From: Ypsolopha sequella
Taxonomy: Eukaryota > Arthropoda > Insecta > Lepidoptera > Ypsolophidae
Length of the DNA stretch: 64,000 nt
Direction of reading: 5' to 3'
Assembly: GCA_934047225.1 (NCBI GenBank)
Contig: CAKOHE010000111.1
Coordinates: forward strand, 186,001 to 250,000
The position numbers were made by a program, and so were the translations under genes. Each line of letters starts with the position of its first letter. Within the stretch, counting starts at the first letter, position 1. Below the pieces are notes generated by a model. The model was not told the origin of the DNA, made no database searches, and saw only the letters and a list, made by a program, of their open reading frames with translations. This document shows, piece after piece, positions 21,669-31,607 of this stretch.

Positions 21669-22252
21669 TTAATAAGTCGTCTGTTTTTTGAGCGTGTGAA
21701 TAAAGCTTTGTGCCCACTGTATTAATGAGAGTCTGAACGTCATCGTGGAAAAATTGCTCGAAAGGATGAGGCTGGAGCTTTTCATTTGTGGCTTTGTTTA
21801 CCAGCTCCTTGATTAAGCGAGCAGCAGGGGGTTGAATTGTAACTACTGTCTCTTATTTCATAAGAATTAAAGATCAATTTTGATTGCTTTCTGAACCAAC
21901 CCTGCTTTGCAGTACTAGTGTGAAAGCTTCCGTCTGTCTGCTTATGCTAACTGTGAAGTTGATATCCATACTTTTGTTTGGGACAGTTGCTGTTATTTAT
22001 TTTTTTGCGATACAACAGGCCGTTTTTTAATATGTCAAAGTGTTTTAACACATCTTCGAATGTGGGCTGATCAACAATTTAATTTGAAAACCTGATCATA
22101 AAAGAAAACAGTATAATAGAATAATACTTAACTTAAAATAACTTGTTATATTTACATAATACTTTTGAGTGCCCAATTGCCACGTAAATATAAAAACTGC
22201 TTTTTATGTATAACCAGCATCTTGCTGTCATCAAAGCTGTTACAAACTTTAA

Positions 22253-23769
22253 CCCCTTACTGCATGAATTATCAAGGAGATGCAATAAAAAATTTCTTGT
22301 TTCAAAATGTTGATTTATTTAGCCAAAATAACCGATATAATTTGGAAAAAAAAATTTACATCCCATATATTAGAAATAAAAGTATGAAGCCATATATGGC
22401 TTCGTATGCATTATAGTAAAATAATGTGGAGTCATATATGGCTTCGAATGCGTTCAAGTAAATTTTAGGCAGATCTTGATGTCTGGATGGAGTTTTTCGG
22501 GACTGTTTGCTGGGTGTTGGTGAATGAGGCAAACTGGATGGAGTGCCGACTCGGCTTGATGACGGTGATCCCAGGATGCTAGCTGGACGACCACATTTTT
22601 GTCAACCAACATCAACAGCTTGAGGAGCAGTTATTTTCTTGTACTGCTTTTCCTTTCGATCATATCGACGTTTCGTTGTTGTTGGTTCGCTGCCTACGTA
22701 TGCTGAGAGCATATTTACGACCTTGTTATCAAACCAGGAAACTAAACTTAATTTTACGCCGTCGATGATCGCAGTTTTTTCTTCCATACCACCTCGTCCC
22801 CTTTTCTTCAGCTCTTTTTCAGAAGGCATATTCGAGTTTGGTACACGATTGAGTCTCACAGTTCCCAAAGATAACAAGTCATTTTGAAACAAATAAACTT
22901 GAAGGTTGGGACTGCTGAACCAGTTATCGAAACAAATCTTATAGTTGAGATGTCGTGGAACCGTGGAGGTGAGTCGGGTCACAACATTTGAACTAACGCC
23001 AAGATCAGGTGCATCTGAAGGATGATAATTTTTCCAAATAACTTGGTCTTTTTTCGCTTTTTTGCCTTTTGCCCTTCCTTTTCCCTTCGATGTAGACGGA
23101 GCTTGGTAGTTTTGTAAAGCCACATTATCATCATCAGAACTATCAGATTCGAAGTCGGATATGATAACATGTTTTCTTTTAGGTGCTCGGCTAGAGGAAG
23201 GTTCGTAGTCAGGGTCGGAGTCAGAAGCAATATCATCATCACTCACGAAACCATCACCAGGTATAGGCTGAACATGCTTAGAAGTGCCATAAAAGCGAGA
23301 AGGATCCATTTCTGAAAAAGCAGTAAAAAAGCTCAAATGCATACGAAGCCGTATATGAACAACAATGTTTTTGACGGGAAAGCATACGAAGCCAAATATG
23401 GCAGTTGCAAAAAAGATTCTAAAACCTGAAGAAAACGTAAATAAAAAATAAAAATACACACATCCTCATGTTTTAGAAGGTTGAAAGAATGTATTATGAT
23501 TTTCTTTGAAGTTCAAACTTACCGGTTTATATTTAATTTCCATTGATAAAATTCACACTATTATCTTTGTAATTCACTCGTGGGTACGTTACACAAAACC
23601 TCAAATAGTTTTGACAGATTACACTTGCCATAGACAAATAATTACGTTCCGTTCTACGACGAAATAATTTTTCTGATTCAAGTTAGTTCTCAAATGTATG
23701 ATCTTTTAATAGACTGTAAAAAAAATAGAAACTTTAGGTAGCATATATGGTTTCGTATGCGGTAAGGGG
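22253..23769 (-). mobile_element. piggyBac-like element, complete ends, deleted transposase
   Basis: TTAA at 22249-22252 and 23770-23773 flanks a 1517-bp element with ends CCCCTTACTGCATGA and TCGTATGCGGTAAGGGG. The words GAAGCCATATATGGCTTCG/TATGC and close variants lie near both ends (about 22385, 22430, 23342, 23385, 23740), like the internal repeats to which piggyBac transposases bind. The interior codes a truncated transposase on the minus strand. Confidence 0.93.
22602..23309 (-). pseudogene. piggyBac transposase, internally deleted
   Basis: The likely start is ATG at 23309 (MDPSRFYG). An acidic, serine-rich N-terminus (SDDDIASDSDPDYEPSSS) and a basic stretch (KGKGRAKGKKAKKDQ) follow. 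Then a late-core block appears: DLGVSSNVVTRL, HLNYKICFDNWFSSPNL, SLGTVRLNRVPNS, KELKKRGRGGMEEK, LSLVSWFDNKVVNML. FDNWF and WFDNK carry two of the catalytic aspartates. The first catalytic region and roughly 200 residues of core are missing. The frame stops after ITAPQAVDVG, and the following codons (KCGRPAS, TPSRHQDL) are remnants of the C-terminus. The remaining 235 or so residues compare with about 590 in a working enzyme, so it cannot be active itself. The element's ends could still be moved by a related transposase. Confidence 0.9.
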
Positions 23770-23813
23770 TTAAGTAAATTGTTTCTGCGATAGCATCAAC
23801 ATTTTCATATTTA

Positions 23814-23905
23814 AAAATATATTTCGGCCCATTTTGGGGCCGGCATCAGTCGAATTAATGATAATTTGACTGATGCCGGCCCCAAAGTGGGCCGAAATAT
23901 ATTTC
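23814..23905. repeat. Perfect-type hairpin with 38-bp arms
   Basis: ATATATTTCGGCCC ... GGCCGGCATCAGTC is mirrored by GACTGATGCCGGCC ... GGGCCGAAATATAT. The loop is about 16 nt. GACTGATGCCGG also occurs at 14759, so the arms belong to a dispersed family. Confidence 0.85.
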
Positions 23906-25891
23906 AAAAATAAAGTTTTAAACACTGTTTTAATTAAACAAAAAATAAAAATAAAATAAATGCTCTATGTAGCAACATATATATATATTTATTTCATATT
24001 TAAAAATAAAACATTTTAACAAAGAGTCAACGAAGCGCTAAAATTAACTCATATTGTTTTCAATTGAAATAATAAATGAAACATGTGCCCCCGTTTTGCT
24101 ATGGTGTAGTATAAGTATTAAACTTTATAGTTTTCTACTTTATGTATGAGTCACGGGACGTGAACGTACTTATTTTAGTAGAAAGTCTTACTTTGGCGCA
24201 AGCTTTTTTATATGCGTACAGCAGCAAAACTGTGGCCACGGCAGTACCCCCACCAAGACGAGCCAAAGGAAGCAGAGCACTACGTCTTAAAGCGTTTTCT
24301 CGTATTTTCAAACCTTCACAGCTTGGGATGAGATGTAGTTAGCAAACTAATGTAATCAAACATGCTTAGTTTCATGTAGCTTATATTAATACCTAAGATA
24401 AGTCGATTTAGTCACTGGCTGACCGACTGATTCATGATCATCAAAACCTCTAGGGTACCTCCTGAAGCCCTAAAAAACTCAGTGTGCAGGCTAGGATTAT
24501 CACACAAACAACCAATAATCTGTAACATTACCTTCCAACTCTCATAAAGGGGGGTTAAGTTCTGTGTTATATGTATAACAATTTCTATTCTAAAGCTGCA
24601 AAAATCCAAAAGCTGAAATTATTAAATCTGTCGCTTTCACACTCCAACTTGCAAAAGTCTTAGAAAGCTGAAATAAATAATTCTATCTCTTTCACCCCCC
24701 AATAAAGGAGGTGCAAGTCTGTATGAAAAATTTGCTGACAAAAAGAAATGAAATGCCGCCAAAAAAAAATTATCTAGAGTAGGTTGCCAAGGCTCACAAG
24801 CTCATAACGCTTTCACTGTTAAAAAAATATCAGAATGTAGACTCAAGCCCCTTACTTTACAACGCTTAACTCTACAAATGCTACCTCCACAAACCCTTCA
24901 TCTTGGTCAAAAAGTATAATTTGGATCTACATGAGATCTATTAACTTTAAAACAGTAAAACCGTATCGAGCTTGTGAATATTGGCAACTTTCTTTACAAG
25001 AAATGTTTTTAGTTGGATTAATATTACCTGAAAGAACACTCAAAAATATTATTCTAAATTGAGATCTCGAAAAACAATAATGGGACTATTTAATCAAATA
25101 TTTAATTATTGTTTAACGTTTTGACTGAATCACGTTTCACGTAATTACATTTTGTACCAATTTCGGAAAGGAATAAACCCTTTGTTTTATGCGATAGCCG
25201 TAACAAAGTTTCTAATAAAGTTAATAAAATTAAGATATTAAAGCTAATGGAAGCCGTTAAACGATTGTCATAAAGATTGTTGGATATAGGAAGGTAGTAA
25301 ATATTATAACTCTAATGTCGGGATATGGGTGTCACGCGAGTTAAAATGATTCCACTGAGACTTGTCTTTGAATTGCGATAATGCACTGGATTTTTGAAAA
25401 CTTGAGTTTTTGATATGCCGTAAATAATAAACGTACGTAATTTAGCTTTTATGTGAACATACTTATATGTAAACATATACTGTTTATACAATCCCTACTT
25501 CAAAAGATTTAAACATTTCCTACTCTTTTTTATTCATTCTTGGAAATGGAAAACTGAAGGTGTCTGACATAATAAAGCATAATAAAAGGTTTCTAGTACA
25601 AAATATCATTATTATAAAACGTCACAGTAATGGAGATCCACAGGCAAAGCTAATTACAGATGGCGTTAGCATAGTCCGGCCAATAAATACTACGGACCGG
25701 CTATGTCAAACTTTGTTGTTGCGTGTGTTCCCATTTTCCTACTGTTTTTCTCCAATATGTCGCATTTTTTTACTTAAGAGTATCACCTGTATGTCAATAT
25801 ATCGTTATTTTTATTATGTTATTCATTTTTAATATGGGGTTTTTCTGGTATAAATTACCACATTATTAAAGAAACCATTATGTAACATTAA
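23906..25891. other. No supported gene; small unexplained frame at 24142-24342
   Basis: A 66-codon plus-strand frame at 24142 has somewhat GC-rich codons (VATAVPPPRRAKGSRALRLK) but no splice sites, homology or context that I can recognise. Elsewhere the interval is AT-rich. About 25495-25575 shares words (TACTTCAAA, GGTGTCTGACA) with 26580-26690, suggesting an old dispersed repeat. Confidence 0.4.
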
Positions 25892-26069
25892 TTGCCAACT
25901 TGACTAGGCCCCTATCATCAAAAACATCGAGTTCCAATTATCTAAGGATATGTTCGCACTTGAAGTGACGTCATAGTTCGTAAATAGTTCAATACCCACT
26001 AAAAGCAAATTTGAAAGTTCAGTTTTTATCTATGCTTTTGATGACAGACACCCTGTCTCGTTGGCAACC
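25892..26069. mobile_element. Short TIR MITE, copy 2 of the GTTGCC family
   Basis: It starts TTGCCAACTTGACTAG with TATCATCAAAAACAT inside, and ends TTTTGATGACAGACAC ... GTTGGCAAC. It matches the copy at 37580-37768 in order (CTTGAAGTGACG, CAATACCCACTAAA, TTTTTATCTATG). Confidence 0.75.
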
Positions 26070-26804
26070 AAACATATAGGTACATAATAGTGGGGCTGGT
26101 GCGGCATACCAAGGGATACTTCCAAGAAATTAATCGAAAATCACAAAAAACTACGCAAAAGCCACAAAAATGTACTGAAATGACAGATTTTTATGGCCGG
26201 ATCATGAGGAAAACAATCTCCTCAATGGGCTGGATCGACGATGCGCCATCTACAGGGATAATTTGGCAGTGTGGATCCCCATAATTTTAGAAACGTCAAT
26301 GAGGGTCTTTCTCGTTGTTTTTTTTTTCTTAGTTCATAGCTTTCCTCCAGATGGCGCTGTCCATGTCACAATAGATAAAACGTGTTTCGTAGCAATCAAC
26401 GTCAAAATGGTTTTTCATTTGTTTGGAATCGGTGCAAATTTTGTCTTTGATTATATTGCTAAAGAATACGACAGTGCCATCTAGGAATCTTATTTAACAC
26501 TAAATATGACGTAAGGAAAAACGCTCATTATAGAAAAATAACATTATGAGCAGCAATCGGTTATATACAGTCTATGCAAACCGTACTTCAAATCTTTTAA
26601 ACATTGCCCTATCTTCGTTTGTTATATTGTCAAGATAAATGATAAATCAACCAATCAATCCAATGAAAAACTTTACGGTGTCTGACACACAAAAAAACCA
26701 ATAAAATTATTTATGATATTGAAAAAAACCAAATACCTGGAAAAAATAAAATGAATTTATATAATAATAAACCATTATAAGCCCAAGTTCCCACCGTCAA
26801 ATTC
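26070..26804. other. No gene seen
   Basis: The two small plus-strand frames here lack coding character. Confidence 0.4.
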
Positions 26805-27054
26805 CGAAATGTGATTTAATGGAAAGATTAAGCATGGGGTCATACACCGCCACAGGGCTGCTCTGCAAAATCTTATGAGCAATCTAACTTCTAATTAAAC
26901 GTAATTTTCGTTAAAGTTATTAAAATATATCAAATTCTGGTTCCCACTCGTTATATGAATGGAGTTTAAAGGTGCCATTGTGCCATGACTTTGAATAGCA
27001 ACCCAGGGGCGGCGTATGACCCCATGCGAAATATTTCATTGAAATCACATTTCG
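26805..27054. repeat. Imperfect inverted repeat, 55-bp arms
   Basis: CGAAATGTGATTT ... GCATGGGGTCATACACCGCC is mirrored by GGCGGCGTATGACCCCATGC ... GAAATCACATTTCG. This looks like a non-autonomous fold-back element. A TATATATGTATATA-rich tract follows at about 27138-27190. Confidence 0.75.
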
Positions 27055-27365
27055 ATCAAAAAATAGATAGGTGCAGAATTTTACAGTTGGATCTCAGGCT
27101 ATTAATAAAATTATAATACCTATTAAACACATCTGGGTGATATATATGTATATATACATATATATAACGTTATATATGTATATAACGTTGAAAGTTCAAT
27201 TTGACTTTGAAATTACTGATTTTGGGATAAGAGCGCCTTAAGTAACATTTTCAATATTTTTGAGAACAACCCTCTACCATATCTACTGTTTTCTTTTTTT
27301 TGACATTTAATATTTAATCTTATTGAAATGGTAAAACTTCAAGACACAATACAATTCAACCTTAA

Positions 27366-27830
27366 GGCGATTACCGTCGCCAAATTAGCAGCTCGATGTT
27401 TGTCTGTATGAATATCGACGGAAACGACATTGAAATAACGTTCAAATCAGTGCACAATGCGTGGTGGCTGTTACGACGCTCGCTGCGTCCTTGAAAGGGC
27501 AAAATAGGAGAAAATAATACTTTTCACATGGGCGTCATTGTTCGATTGAATAATTCTATGTTATATTTATAGCTATCAAGTTTATCTATTTATCAAAGCA
27601 TAAATAAATTAAATCACCTAAGCCACTTAGGAGCAGTAGGGAATTCAAGCAAAAAACACCATTCAGTTGAAACAATTTTTCATATAGAAGTTTTGGTGGT
27701 ACGAAAAAGAAAAATGTTGCATATGTTGTCCTAGAGTTGATAAACCATAATACATTTTTTCAATATTTTTGGTTTGGCCATAAAAGAGGAGTAGGCTTTA
27801 GAAAGTACCCATTTGGCGGTATTAAGGGCC
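27366..27830 (-). mobile_element. RepG MITE, copy 2, inverted relative to copy 1
   Basis: This 465-bp copy is the reverse complement of 21203-21668 with few differences. TTAA flanks it at 27362-27365 and 27831-27834. The two copies are about 6.2 kb apart in opposite orientation with the piggyBac element between them. Confidence 0.85.
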
Positions 27831-28204
27831 TTAATGTAGCGCAAAGATAATATGGACCAAGGTTAGGCAGAACCAAAAATAAAACAACGATATCTTACTA
27901 TGTCTCAAGTAATTTATTGAACTTTACCTCCATCTCTTTAAAATCAAACGAAATACTAAATATAAAAAACTAAGGAAGTACTAAAACTAAGTACTAAGTA
28001 CTAAAATATACAATACTACTCTGGGTCCTTCCTTATAACTTTTTTAAATGTTGCTCACAACTTGTAGGTACTCGTATAACTACAAAATTCAATAGTAATA
28101 ATATTATATACTTAAAGTTGGAAAAACTGAGAAAGTTTGTAGGTGTGGAGTTGGCTTCTTACAATTATTATTTTGATAGTGAAAATCCCGGAATTACAGA
28201 ATTA

Positions 28205-29100
28205 CTTAAAACGTTACGATAATGTATACAGTAGAGCCATCGAGTGATGGCGCCTATGACAGCTGCATTTAGTGATGAGGTACATTTCAAATTTCGGTTA
28301 AAAATAAAAATCAAGTGTGAGTTTACTCAACATTAGACACGTCATTCAACATTCGACATAATGATACAAAAGGAAAATGTGCCAAAACCAGTGGCGTAGC
28401 TATCGGAGGGCTATGCGGTGTAGTGCCCCGGGGCCCCCAAGAGATGTTTAAATATCTAAATCGGAAAAAGTATTTTACTATCATTTATTTTCGTTTAGTT
28501 TAACTTCGTCATTGTTTTGTTTTTAATTAAATATTATTGCGTAACTTGGCGAACTCAAACACGACCTATAAAACATGAGAAACTTAAAAAAAAAAAACTT
28601 TGTTTCTATACGAATTCTATTGCACAATAAAGCAACATTCAAATCGAAATATAAGTAGTACATCACTATCAACAATGAAGTATTACATTTTTTAATCCAC
28701 ATTGCTTATACATAATTACGATACTTTGTAGGCATTTAAACGTCATAGGCGCCATCACTCAGTGGCTCTACTTTAGTTAATAGATATGTTACCGGCAATC
28801 TAATTAAATAAATAAATGAAATTAAAAAAATAGGAATTTAATACAATTCCTAGGAAATTTATAAAATGCCAAGCTAATTTAGGCCGATTTCCTGAATTAA
28901 CTTAATAAATAAATAGATCAGAGCAAAAGTCAAAACAGAAGGGCAATCAAAAATAAAATAAAATAAACAAATAGATAAATCAGCTTGCCATTTTAAAAAT
29001 TTCCTAGGAATTAATTGTATACAATTTCTAAATAATATAAATTTACGGTAACATCTATTAAGTTTTAGAGTACTAACATCATCGTACGTAACGTTTTAAG
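28205..29100. mobile_element. Fold-back MITE containing a second MITE
   Basis: CTTAAAACGTTACG at 28205 pairs with CGTAACGTTTTAAG ending at 29100. Inner arm words (GATATGTTACCG; CCTAGGAAATTTATAAAATG) also recur inverted. The left arm is interrupted by the 28230-28772 element. Confidence 0.7.
28230..28772. mobile_element. 543-bp MITE with 28-bp TIRs
   Basis: The ends are AGTAGAGCCATCGAGTGATG and CATCACTCAGTGGCTCTACT, with GGCGCCTATGAC/GTCATAGGCGCC continuing inward. The TIRs are about 28 bp. No coding capacity. It sits inside the left arm of the surrounding fold-back element. Confidence 0.8.
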
Positions 29101-29643
29101 CAATGCCGTAACTTACGTAATTTTCGCGATCAAAATAAATAAGTAAATATTTTTTTCTCAAAAATATGTTGTAATGCTTTAATTACATATTGCATAGACA
29201 TGCCAGAAAGTACTTCATCCTGTAGAGCTATTTCAAGTCTCCAGGAAATCTGAATAACTGTCCAGGAAATTCGTATGAAAATCCATTACATACCATGTTT
29301 TTTTTTTTAAACTATCCGTGTCTATGTTTTAAATTACTAAAGAGTTTGGCGATCATACGGTATCGGCCAGTATAGCGGCCAGTATAAAAAGAAAAACATT
29401 ACAATTTCGTGTTCTTAAAACGTTTTGCTAAATTTTATAATTGAAAATATATTATTTTTATTGATTTTATAGTTATATTTAAAACCATTGAACACTTAAA
29501 ATTTAACCTCAATTTTATGATGAGGGCTGGCCGTATACATTTGCTCAACGAAAAAAAAAAAAACGAAAAAAAAATTAAAAGCGGGAAATTTTGTTGTTGC
29601 AAATATTTTCATTTAAAGTTTTTTTGTGTAAATAAATTACAAA

Positions 29644-30310
29644 ATGAGTTCAGAAGAAGGCTCTGATATAGATTGTACTCCTGCAGATCTAAAAGCGGAA
29701 GCGGAATTAGCAAAAAACAACTTGCTTCCGCCAAAATCTAAGGAAGGACATTTAAACAAATTATGAAAAGTTCATCAAGTGGAAAGCAGATAAACACACG
29801 AACAGTTGGTCGGAAAATGTGTTTTTGGCTTATTTCTATCCCCTTAGCCAAACAAAGCAGCCTTACACTTTATGGACGATTTATTCCATGCTCCGATGTG
29901 TTGTGCTCAATAAGAATAAAATAAACTTGAAAAATGATAACAATTGCACGGCGTGGCTAAAAAGGCAATCAGATGGCTATATAAGCAAGAAGTCTAAAAT
30001 ATTTCAAGCCAACATATAGATGATAAATATCTAGTTATAAAGGTAAATAAATTATGTAATATTATTTTATGGCTCTAAAGTTATAAATAGGCCTTTAATT
30101 CATTATTAAAATTGAGTTTTTTGTTGTAGGTTGTTATTATCATGGGAGTAAAAACGGTGTATGTAGAAGTCTGGAGCTTGGGAATCTAACTACAAAAGAC
30201 GTCAAACACCGCGATAGCATTATTTTAGTAAAATTGCGTGACACATAAAACAAACTCGATCGATTGTTTGTTATTCAAGATGAGTTTGTTAACGTAATAA
30301 AAAAACTTAT
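29644..30310 (+). pseudogene. Crypton-like tyrosine recombinase relic
   Basis: The frame opens MSSEEGSDID and reaches NNLLPPKSKEGHL, then shifts frame near 29762 to YEKFIKWKADKHTNSW, VFLAYFYPLS, TLWTIYSMLR, WLKRQSDGYISKKSKIF. After a GTAAAT...TTGTAG gap a third piece reads RDSIILVKLRD. This order matches the N-terminal core-binding domain and the start of the catalytic domain of insect Crypton-family DNA transposons, which use a tyrosine recombinase. The catalytic C-terminal half with the R-H-R-Y residues is absent. A frameshift and several stops are present, so it is a dead fragment. I rely on memory of the LLPPKSKE / TLWxxYSMLR pattern. Confidence 0.7.
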
Positions 30311-30364
30311 ATAATTTGAAAATATCTCGTTTTATTTTTGAGAAAAGCACTATACTTGCTTCGA

Positions 30365-30445
30365 CCATAATTAGCTATCCTGGACTCGTATATAAAAGTC
30401 CTCGCCCTACGGGCTCGGCCTTTCAACTTACTCGTCCAGGATATC
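30365..30445. repeat. Hairpin around TATCCTGGACTCGT
   Basis: TATCCTGGACTCGTATATAA pairs with TTACTCGTCCAGGATA. It lies between the Crypton relic and the RepA trimer. Confidence 0.6.
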
Positions 30446-30478
30446 TTTAATTACTGGTCTCAGATGTAATGTACTATT

Positions 30479-31548
30479 CAATGCATGTGCTCGTAAAGGC
30501 CCACTTTTTATGCATCAAAACCGAACAGAAAGTCTATTATTTTGCCCTAGGGCTTTATTATTATTATTTTTTTATTTGTTTGCAATGGTTGGCTAACCTG
30601 CAGCCTTTCTTGTGTCCCATAAATGTCATACTTTTTTTCCACTGTTTCACGGCTCTGGATACCTAGTCCTCTTGAGCCAATTACAATTTAAAGTTCACAA
30701 AATTATATTTGTTTTATTTCCTCACACTATGCATTGAAAAACGAAAAAGGCCACGCTCGTGTTTTAAATCGTCCTCGTAATTTATTCCTTTGCGCCCTTG
30801 TAGCATAAACTACTATTTCAATGCATGTGCTCGTAAAGGCCCACTTTTTATGCATCAAAACCGAACAGAAAGTCTATTATTTTGCCCTAGGGCTTTATTA
30901 TTATTATTTTTTTTATTTGTTTGCAATGGTTGGCTAACCTGCAGCCTTTCTTGTGTCCCATAAATGTCATACTTTTTTTCCACTGTTTCACGGCTCTGGA
31001 TACCTAGTCCTCTTGAGCCAATTACAATTTAAAGTTCACAAAATTATATTTGTTTTATTTCCTCACACTATGCATTGAAAAACGAAAAAGGCCACGCTCG
31101 TGTTTTAAATCGTCCTCGTAATTTATTCCTTTGCGCCCTTGTAGCATAAACTACTATTTCAATGCATGTGCTCGTAAAGGCCCACTTTTTATGCATCAAA
31201 ACCGAACAGAAAGTCGATTATTTTGCCCTAGGGCTTTATTATTATAATTTTTTTTATTTGTTTGCAATGGTTGGCTAACCTGCAGCCTTTCCTGTGTACC
31301 ATAGATGTTATAATTTTTTTTCCACTGTTTAACGGCTCTGGATACAATCCTTTTGAGCCAATCATAATTTAAAGTTCACAAGATTATATTTGTTTTCATT
31401 TCCTCACACGCATTGAAAAACGTAGTATGATACACGGGCGTAAAAGCAATAAATTACTCGGTTACGTTTAAAACACTCGCTACGCTCGTGTTTTAAATCG
31501 TCCTCGTAATTTATTCCTTTGCGCCCTTGTAGCATAAACTACTATAAG
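30479..31548 (-). repeat. RepA tandem trimer, reverse orientation
   Basis: AATGCATGTGCTCGTAAAGG occurs at 30480, 30820 and 31161, a period of 340-341 bp. The first two copies are nearly identical to each other (both carry CTTGTGTCCCATAAATGTCA); the third is closer to the copies at 16483 and 48486 and retains the complete hairpin head. The 65-residue plus-strand frame in the first copy is not a gene. Confidence 0.88.
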
Positions 31549-31607
31549 AATCCGACTCCACACCTACAAAATTTTTAAAGGATTTTTCCAACTTTAGGTA
31601 TAAAGGT

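Larger units (their letters stand above)
28112..31597. mobile_element. Candidate 3.5-kb TIR element holding nested insertions
   Basis: CTTAAAGTTGGAAAAACTGA with GTAGGTGTGGAGTTGGCTTC at the left is mirrored at the right by GAATCCGACTCCACACCTAC with TTTTTCCAACTTTAGG. The arms are about 50 bp and about 85% matched. Between them lie a fold-back MITE, a smaller MITE, a Crypton-like relic and a RepA trimer. No target duplication is certain, so the whole unit is an inference. Confidence 0.55.

Noticed and set aside
22639..22887. Plus-strand frame over the piggyBac transposase
   Set aside because: It is antisense to the recognisable transposase and has no domain of its own.
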